Below are positions 9,601 through 12,802 of a DNA stretch of 12,802 nucleotides, piece after piece; the first letter of the stretch is position 1; each line of letters starts with the position of its first letter. The notes under the pieces are model-generated. The model was not told the origin of the DNA and ran no database searches. It was given only the letters and a program-made list of their open reading frames with translations. The position numbers and the translations under genes are program-made. The DNA lies in the NCBI GenBank assembly GCA_027325115.1, contig DAHWFG010000503.1, positions 1-12,802 on the forward strand, written 5' to 3'. This stretch comes from JAKBCQ01 sp021807585. Its GTDB lineage: Bacteria; Planctomycetota; Planctomycetia; Isosphaerales; Isosphaeraceae.

Positions 9601-9709
9601 CCAACAGCGCGAACCCCCCCAGCGTGATCCATAAAAACGGCCGCAGCCTCGGCCCCACCGCGGGCGTGTACACCCGCCGATTCTTCGCTCCCTCGACCGC
9701 TCGCGACAT
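6629..9709 (-). CDS. Membrane-bound pentaheme cytochrome c with beta domain and TPR repeats
   Basis: Large electron-transfer protein of 1,026 residues. Five hydrophobic helices lie at about 25-46, 62-89, 102-127, 138-158 and 167-186. His69 and His87 in helix 2 and His142 and His156 in helix 4 could bind b heme. Next is a c-type cytochrome region with five CXXCH sites: CMECH (229), CAGCH (279), CVTCH (312), CSTCH (378) and CVSCH (428). It resembles the cytochrome c554 family and has many extra His for bis-His ligation. Residues about 490-665 form a beta-rich domain with GHPLTQGTVDSNEIWVEL, as seen after multiheme domains in related proteins. Residues about 687-870 contain TPR-like repeats (WVNLGRVYLREGRIPEAVDA, AAHYNLGIAYSEIA). 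A strong site GGGAGGT (9724-9718) lies 8 bases before the ATG. The stop overlaps the start of the lipoprotein gene. The c hemes are expected on the periplasmic side. The redox partner is unknown; a quinol link is inference. Confidence 0.9.
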   Translation of the reverse strand: MSRAVEGAKNRRVYTPAVGPRLRPFLWITLGGFALLAANGVYLGVIRAVSWRLDTAKQTPFYYYMFLLHLVLGFALVVPFLIFGLGHLATSWRRPNKGAVRYGLTLLGTSFVVLITGLILVRIVGVFEVRDPKIRDASYWLHIGAPVLAIVLYVRHRLAGPRIHWEYLRVWGSLVGVFVVLMAILHAQDPRTFAMKGPRDGDKYFYPSHAKTATGKFIPAKAIMLDKYCMECHKDTYDGWFHSAHHFASFNNPMYLFSVRETRKVSIAREGSPRAARWCAGCHDPAPFFSGEFDDPNYDDVHAPTSQAGITCVTCHSIVHVNSTRGNADYTIEEPQLYPFTYSEVPALKWINKMLVKAKPEMHKKTFLKPLHKNSAFCSTCHKVSIPYEVTRYKDFLRGQNHYDSFLLSGVGHGARSFYYPPKAKNQCVSCHMNLVASNDFGARDFDGTGDRKVHDHMFPDADTGLAAIVGDKTALDAHIKFLKDKQVRIDIFGVRAGGTIEGELTAPLRPKTIAFEPGKSYLIEVVTRTLGLGHPLTQGTVDSNEIWVELIAKAGDRVIGRSGGIDNEGYADPYSHFLNVYMLDKNGKRIDRRNAHDIFVPLYNKQIPPGAGNVAHFRLEVPKGITGPIELTANVNYRKFDRRYMDYVYGKGKGPELPIVVMASDSIRSPVKGEGPVDNPPSPIKDEWQRWNDYGIGLFLEGEDKGGAKGELKQAEHAFKKVVDLDRSDGWVNLGRVYLREGRIPEAVDALDKAGKHKTPAAPWVIAWLTGQINMRNGYFDEAIERFESILETKIPSRNFDFSKDYEVIDALGSAYYSKARQAKRGSDDWRAAIEKTIKTYRRTLEIDSENIAAHYNLGIAYSEIAALDDVKSSEDDPAAKGTTSELLIELANATTRPGRGVDRRIADARSVGAGLRAFLEGPRPNLSARIDPLFDVVDKLGEARVGETDRSVRGAQARSLAIVHKALHAMIKPDDNAEGRAFAIARRDNPAADQYAQSIVIHSLNRPGAPGIDAPPVAVTEVHP

Positions 9710-9717
9710 TTCGGGCT

Positions 9718-9724
9718 ACCTCCC
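9718..9724 (-). promoter_or_regulatory. Ribosome binding site of the cytochrome gene
   Basis: Read on the minus strand this is GGGAGGT, 8 bases before ATG 9709-9707. It is the clearest Shine-Dalgarno sequence in the window and fixes the cytochrome start. Confidence 0.75.
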
Positions 9725-10007
9725 GCGGATCAACCGCGTACCATTCGATTGATGCAATAATAATATTGATATTAGGGATTGTTATTGGGCTTCGCGTTCG
9801 CTCGGGCCGCGGAGCGTCGAAGCTGAGAGGATCGGTCGGACGACAGTCGTCAAGGACTTGTCGGATCCACGCCTGAGAACGATCGCGTTAACCGCGAAGC
9901 GTCATGATTGATCCACGGAGATCGATCCGTGCTACGACTTGCGGGTCGTTGATCCGCCTCAATCGGCGCCAAGCCGAGCGAGTTGATCAAAGAACCCGCG
10001 TTCGCGA
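9725..10007. other. Intergenic region upstream of the cytochrome gene
   Basis: No gene is seen in these 283 bases. Positions about 9752-9786 are a marked AT-rich block (TTATTATTG-type sequence on the minus strand) and are the best candidate promoter zone for the cytochrome-lipoprotein pair, though no clear -35 box is visible. A small perfect hairpin, CACGGA (9914-9919) with TCCGTG (9926-9931) and a 6-base loop, lies downstream of the stop of the minus-strand gene at 10008 and could belong to its 3' end. GACGACAGTCGTC near 9839-9851 is a short palindrome. Confidence 0.4.
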
Positions 10008-10433
10008 TCAACCGATCAAAATCGCCAAGAGACGAGGCGGACGATCGATCCGGCCGGCGTGATGAATCGAACGGATCGACGAGACGGGCTCAAAATGGAA
10101 CCGATCCGTGATCGGTGAACGGTCGGTCTGCGCCGCTTCAACCGCGCAGCTTGTGTAGGAAGATCCAAACGCGGCTCGTGAGTTTTGACGCGCGGGGATC
10201 TCTCCCAGGCAGAATCCGCGAATGATCGAGATCGGAGCGGCTTGATGATGGAATTCAACCCGCGTTTGGTTAAGGTGATCGATCGCTTCACCAAGGATCG
10301 GCAAACCGAGCGTGGGGCGATCGGGAGCGTGACAGCCGATCGCGTGCGCGGCGCGGGGAATGGAACCGACCCACGCGAGCCCCAACAGGGCCAAGGTTAA
10401 CGCCCGAATCCAGAAATCGCGGCGATCGTCCAT
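10008..10433 (-). CDS. Probable small secreted protein, function unknown
   Basis: Open frame of 141 residues from ATG 10433-10431. Residues 1-31 form a textbook signal peptide: the charged start MDDRRDFWIR, the hydrophobic core ALTLALLGLAWVGSI, then PRAAHA before the probable cleavage site. The mature part begins IGCHAPDRPTLGLPILGE and has three Cys (about 34, 74 and 95). It contains GFCLGEIPAR and ends near a RIDRPPR segment. The CHAP-RP-LGL and CxGE pieces resemble small secreted proteins I associate with planctomycetes, but I cannot name a family. There is no clear ribosome site. It diverges from the lipocalin-like gene. The signal peptide makes chance coding unlikely, but the C-terminal half is low in recognisable features, so the frame could be eroded there. 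Confidence 0.55.
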   Translation of the reverse strand: MDDRRDFWIRALTLALLGLAWVGSIPRAAHAIGCHAPDRPTLGLPILGEAIDHLNQTRVEFHHQAAPISIIRGFCLGEIPARQNSRAAFGSSYTSCAVEAAQTDRSPITDRFHFEPVSSIRSIHHAGRIDRPPRLLAILIG

Positions 10434-10677
10434 AAGCCAGGAAAATGTGCCCGAAGTCGATCGAACTTCACCGATTCAATTTATGTCGGACGCGGCGACA
10501 ATGTCAAGCGCCGCGGACGATCTCGGAACCCGCGATCCCGCTCTCGCCGCGTGTTCGCGAACCGCTCCTCGTCGATTCCTGAAGCGGAGTCTTGCGGAAA
10601 GGGATCGAGGCATCTATGTTGAATGCGCATGATCGTTCGATCGTGTTTCATCCGCCCACCCCTTTGGGATCGACATT

Positions 10678-10684
10678 GAGGAAG
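10678..10684 (+). promoter_or_regulatory. Ribosome binding site deciding the lipocalin-like gene start
   Basis: GAGGAAG lies 9 bases before ATG 10694. It supports that ATG over the upstream in-frame starts (ATG 10616 and an earlier non-ATG start at 10592), which would bury the signal peptide. Confidence 0.6.
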
Positions 10685-10693
10685 CGTAATACC

Positions 10694-11137
10694 ATGAAAT
10701 CATGTGTATTTTGTTGTGTCGTTGCGACTGCGATCGTCTCCATATCGCTCGATTCGCTCGGTTTCGCCGACGACAAGGCCGAGCCCGCGGGGGATCTGAA
10801 GGCGATGCAAGGTTCGTGGGAATACACGACGGGGGACGGCGGCAAGGGGACATGGATGTTTGAGAACGACAAGCTCACGCTCACGCTTCCCAGTCGTAAA
10901 TATGTGATGAAAATCAAGCTTGATGAGAACGCCAAGCCGAACAAGGCGGTCGATTTTTCGATCGAGGAAGGCCCCGACGAATCCGCCGGGAAGAAAACAT
11001 TGGGCATCTACAAGATCGACGGCGATTCACTGACGATCTGCATCGGGGGCGCCGAGGAAACCGAGCGTCCCGACAAATTCGAGACCGAATTTCCCAAGCG
11101 GTTCGTCTTCAAAATGAGTAAGACGAAAAAATCGTAA
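10694..11137 (+). CDS. Secreted lipocalin-like protein, TIGR03067-type planctomycetal domain
   Basis: Small exported protein of 147 residues. Residues 1-25 are a signal peptide with the hydrophobic core VFCCVVATAIVSISL and probable cleavage after GFA before DDK. The mature domain runs from LKAMQGSWEYTTGDGGKGTW through FENDKLTLTL, AKPNKAVDFSIEEGPDESAG, TLGIYKIDGDSLTICI and FPKRFVFKMS. This order (opening 'L-QG-W', central 'KP-K-DF', then 'GIY-IDGD-L-IC') is the pattern of the TIGR03067 domain, which is greatly expanded in Planctomycetota and predicted to form a small beta-barrel. Ligand and role are unknown. The start is supported by GAGGAAG 9 bases upstream. It stands alone between a divergent small secreted gene and mqnD, 168 bases downstream on the same strand. 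Confidence 0.85.
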   Translation: MKSCVFCCVVATAIVSISLDSLGFADDKAEPAGDLKAMQGSWEYTTGDGGKGTWMFENDKLTLTLPSRKYVMKIKLDENAKPNKAVDFSIEEGPDESAGKKTLGIYKIDGDSLTICIGGAEETERPDKFETEFPKRFVFKMSKTKKS

Positions 11138-11185
11138 CCCGTTGCGTTTATTCATCTTCATGGCGGCGTGCCGGCCTTCGAACGC

Positions 11186-11205
11186 GCGAACGGGCGATCG
11201 TTCGC
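11186..11205. terminator. Hairpin after the lipocalin-like gene
   Basis: GCGAACG (11186-11192) and CGTTCGC (11199-11205) form a perfect 7-base stem with a 6-base loop, 48 bases after the stop at 11137. There is no T-run after it, so it is only a possible terminator. Nothing else stands out between 11138 and 11290. Confidence 0.3.
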
Positions 11206-11290
11206 CGGCGACGTCGGCGCGTTCCGCCTATGATGAGTGAAGGTTGAAAGAAGTCGCGTCGGCCGGGGGGTCGATCGAGAACTTCCGTTC

Positions 11291-11295
11291 AGGAG
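11291..11295 (+). promoter_or_regulatory. Ribosome binding site deciding the mqnD start
   Basis: AGGAG lies 10 bases before ATG 11306 and favours that start over the in-frame GTG at 11237, whose 23 extra residues are basic and outside the family's usual N-terminus. Confidence 0.6.
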
Positions 11296-11305
11296 ATTGA
11301 AGACG

Positions 11306-12169
11306 ATGATTGGAAGCCCCGGGGTCGCCTCTTCGCAACGCGTCATTCGAGTCGGCCACAGCCCCGATTCGGACGACGCGTTCATGTTCTACGCGCTCAC
11401 TCACGACAAGATCGACACGGGGGATCTCAAATTCGCGCATCAGCTTGAAGACATTGAAACCCTCAATCGAAGGGCGCTCGCGGGCGAGCTTGAGGTTTCG
11501 GCGGTTAGCATCCACGCGTTTGCGCATCTTACAGATCGTTATGCATTGCTCGCCTCGGGATGCAGCATGGGGGATCGCTACGGTCCGACTTTGATCAGTC
11601 GCGAGCCGTGGACTCTCGACGATCTGGCGGGCAAGACGATCGCGATCCCGGGGACGCTGACGACGGCGTATCTGGCGCTCCAGCTTTGTCTCGGCAAGAA
11701 CGTTCCCGTTTCGGTGATGCCGTTCGATCAGATCCTTCCCGCGGTCGTCGAGGGGAAGATCGAGGTCGGGCTGATCATTCACGAGGGACAGCTTTATTAC
11801 GGCGATCGCGGGCTCCACGCCGTCGCCGATCTGGGCAGGTGGTGGTTCGAGACGACGGGCCTGCCGCTTCCGCTCGGCGGGAACGTCGTCCGCAAGGATC
11901 TCGGCGACGAACTCATCCAACGGATCGCTCGTTTGTTAAAAGAAAGCATTCAATACGCGCTCGATCATCGCCAAGAGGCGCTCGATTACGCCTTGAATTA
12001 CGCCCGCGACCTTGATCCCGCGCTCGCCGATCGGTTCGTCGGGATGTATGTTAACGAATGGACTCTTGATTACGGCCCTCGCGGTCGCGACGCCGTCCGG
12101 GTACTTCTCGAACGCGCCGCCAAGGCCGGCATCATCCCTCATCCCGTCGAGGTCAAGTTCGTCGGCTAA
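11306..12169 (+). CDS. mqnD: 1,4-dihydroxy-6-naphthoate synthase (menaquinone, futalosine pathway)
   Basis: Cytosolic enzyme of 287 residues that converts cyclic dehypoxanthinyl futalosine to 1,4-dihydroxy-6-naphthoate in menaquinone synthesis. It has the fold of periplasmic binding proteins but no signal peptide. Family landmarks are RVGHSPDSDDAFMFYALTHD (about 15-34), EDIETLNRRA (48-57), EVSAVSIHAFAHL, YGPTLIS, LDDLAGKTIAIPGTLTTAYL (105-124), IEVGLIIHEGQLYYGD (152-167, where His159 is the likely counterpart of the catalytic His of the family) and LPLPLGGNVV (186-195). Length fits the family. The start is set by AGGAG at 11291. The related enzyme MqnA shares the fold, but the N-terminal 'GHSPDSDDAFMF' and 'IIHEGQ' point to MqnD. 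No other menaquinone gene is in the window, so the pathway genes appear dispersed. Confidence 0.92.
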   Translation: MIGSPGVASSQRVIRVGHSPDSDDAFMFYALTHDKIDTGDLKFAHQLEDIETLNRRALAGELEVSAVSIHAFAHLTDRYALLASGCSMGDRYGPTLISREPWTLDDLAGKTIAIPGTLTTAYLALQLCLGKNVPVSVMPFDQILPAVVEGKIEVGLIIHEGQLYYGDRGLHAVADLGRWWFETTGLPLPLGGNVVRKDLGDELIQRIARLLKESIQYALDHRQEALDYALNYARDLDPALADRFVGMYVNEWTLDYGPRGRDAVRVLLERAAKAGIIPHPVEVKFVG

Positions 12170-12360
12170 GCGATCGGGCGATACGGATCGCCTTCGAACG
12201 CGAGTTCCGATCGAGGGATTCGTGCTCAAACACCAGCCTCCGCTTGAACTTCGGGACGAAGGCAAAGAATTGGATGAGTGAGCATGTTCCCAAGTTCGAT
12301 CGAAGCGAGCCCGCGGAACGCGACACGAGAACTTAACGCGGCGTCGCCGCAATCATACCA
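12170..12360. other. Intergenic region after mqnD
   Basis: No convincing gene is present. A perfect small hairpin, GGCGAT (12177-12182) with ATCGCC (12187-12192) and a 4-base loop, lies 7 bases after the mqnD stop and may help end its transcript, although no T-run follows. The rest shows no recognisable signal. Confidence 0.35.
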
Positions 12361-12441
12361 ACCCGACGCGCTAGCGAGGGTCTTCTGTTAATATCATGAA
12401 AACTTTCGATTGATCATTTGATTGGACCCTCGCTTGCGCGT
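12361..12441. repeat. REP-like hairpin 1
   Basis: ACGCGCTAGCGAGGGTC (12366-12382) matches the reverse complement of 12425-12441 at 16 of 17 positions; the only mismatch is the T of CTAG. The 42-base loop is AT-rich. The core GCGCTAGCGAG is shared exactly with the second hairpin about 200 bases on. Outside the arm, ACCCG on the left faces a G-rich right side, so pairing may extend. It looks like a repetitive extragenic palindrome rather than a gene terminator, since it lies almost 200 bases from mqnD. Confidence 0.75.
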
Positions 12442-12447
12442 TTTGGG

Positions 12448-12685
12448 GTTGCGCGTTTCCGCGCGGGACGAACAGTAAATCGTTCATTGACAGGAGATTA
12501 GATCACAGCTAAGTCGATCATCTCATTGGGCGCCGACGCCGGAAATGCCGTACGAATACAAGCACGAAGCGCTAGCGAGTGAGTCGTTTTATTTCGAATG
12601 TACGCACTCGCTCGCGCTTCGTGCGTGTATTACACATCTATTCACATATGTAGTCTCCATACCGAAGGAAAAGGAAACGCGCAAC
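12448..12685. repeat. 13-base perfect inverted repeat enclosing hairpin 2
   Basis: GTTGCGCGTTTCC (12448-12460) and GGAAACGCGCAAC (12673-12685) are perfect reverse complements that bracket the second hairpin. Outside them, ACCCGACGCGCTAG (12361-12374) matches the reverse complement of CTTGCGCGTCGGGT (12693-12706) at 13 of 14 positions. The whole stretch 12361-12706 is therefore a nested inverted structure of about 346 bases, as in a REPIN or a small non-autonomous element. No open frame is inside it. Confidence 0.65.
12555..12631. repeat. REP-like hairpin 2
   Basis: Arms 12555-12580 and 12606-12631 match as reverse complements at 24 of 26 positions, with a 25-base loop. The left arm contains GCACGAAGCGCTAGCGAGT and the right arm ACTCGCTCGCGCTTCGTGC. 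The sequence is like the AGCGAGTG/GCGCTTCGTGC palindromes I associate with planctomycete intergenic DNA. It shares the core GCGCTAGCGAG with hairpin 1. Confidence 0.8.
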
Positions 12686-12706
12686 TCCAACACTTGCGCG
12701 TCGGGT

Positions 12707-12802
12707 GTGCGCCGTGACAAGGTCTGTGATTCCCCGTGGGTGCGAGACCCACGCCTGGAAGGAGGTTGTACCCCAGGAAGCAGTCGAAGTCGATCGGGAG
12801 GC
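12707..12802 (+). ncRNA. Possible 5' end of a group II intron (runs off the window)
   Basis: The segment starts GTGCGCC, which fits the GUGYG 5' consensus of group II introns; GTGTG at 12705 is an alternative boundary. It continues as a compact structured RNA without a reading frame. CGTGGGT (12735-12741) and ACCCACG (12747-12753) form a perfect 7-base stem with loop GCGAG. CCTGG (12754-12758) pairs with CCAGG (12773-12777), followed by GAAGCAGTCGAAG. The order of a GGGTGCGAGACCC hairpin and then a CCTGG..CCAGG hairpin resembles domain I of bacterial group II introns as I remember them. The catalytic domain V and a reverse transcriptase gene would lie beyond the window. It follows directly on inverted repeats, a common landing site for some bacterial classes. 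It could instead be another structured RNA. Confidence 0.42.

Noticed and set aside
10434..10693. Promoter or operator between the two divergent small secreted genes
   Set aside because: The 260 bases must contain promoters, but I see no -35/-10 pair or palindrome good enough to place one.
11228..11920. Minus-strand open frame of 230 residues over mqnD
   Set aside because: It is a shadow of the conserved MqnD reading frame.
12012..12281. Open frame ending in an acidic tail (RDEGKELDE) after mqnD
   Set aside because: Most of it overlaps mqnD in another frame, and the free part is only about 37 codons with no start or known motif.
12721..12802. SRP RNA or cobalamin riboswitch
   Set aside because: GGAAGCAG and GGTGCGAGACCC give slight resemblance, but the SRP helix 8 symmetrical loop and the cobalamin GCCACTG box are absent.

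Overview
The window looks like chromosomal DNA from a member of the Planctomycetota. The evidence is the TIGR03067-type lipocalin-like secreted protein, the 'YVAQPYGGMDPAQMEG' type of RND transporter, a CRTAC1-like FG-GAP/ASPIC-UnbV lipoprotein coupled to a multiheme cytochrome with TPRs, an OprP-type porin with a coiled coil in front, weak or absent Shine-Dalgarno sites at several genes, and a GC-rich sequence dense in GATCG. An Isosphaera-like lineage is only a guess. No integrase, transposase or CRISPR array is seen. The right end is a repeat-rich, gene-free tail.

Layout. (1) Positions 1-288, minus: the first 96 residues of an RND efflux permease, cut by the window edge. (2) Positions 289-757: a long divergent intergenic region. 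(3) Positions 758-2488, plus: an OprO/OprP-type porin. (4) Positions about 2669-4756, plus: a CstA-family transporter carrying an extra soluble domain of about 90 residues. (5) Positions 4781-4816: an inverted repeat between convergent genes. (6) Positions 4824-9709, minus: a two-gene unit. The first gene encodes a five-TM, pentaheme, beta-domain and TPR cytochrome. The second, joined by an ATGA overlap, encodes an FG-GAP/ASPIC-UnbV lipoprotein. (7) Positions 10008-10433, minus: a probable small secreted protein. (8) Positions 10694-11137, plus: the lipocalin-like secreted protein. (9) Positions 11306-12169, plus: MqnD of the futalosine menaquinone pathway. (10) Positions 12170-12802: no gene, two large REP-like hairpins inside nested inverted repeats, then a structured segment that resembles the 5' end of a group II intron.

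How the genes may work together. The porin and CstA lie in series on one strand and could form an outer-membrane and inner-membrane uptake route for small organic substrates; this is inference from position. The cytochrome and its lipoprotein are very probably made together. The cytochrome has histidines in its membrane segments that could bind b heme, so it could pass electrons between the quinone pool and periplasmic c hemes. MqnD, which helps make menaquinone, is encoded nearby on the other strand, but a functional link is only suggestive.

The strongest candidates for something little described are the soluble insertion in CstA, the cytochrome/FG-GAP pair, and the repeat and possible intron structure at the right end.
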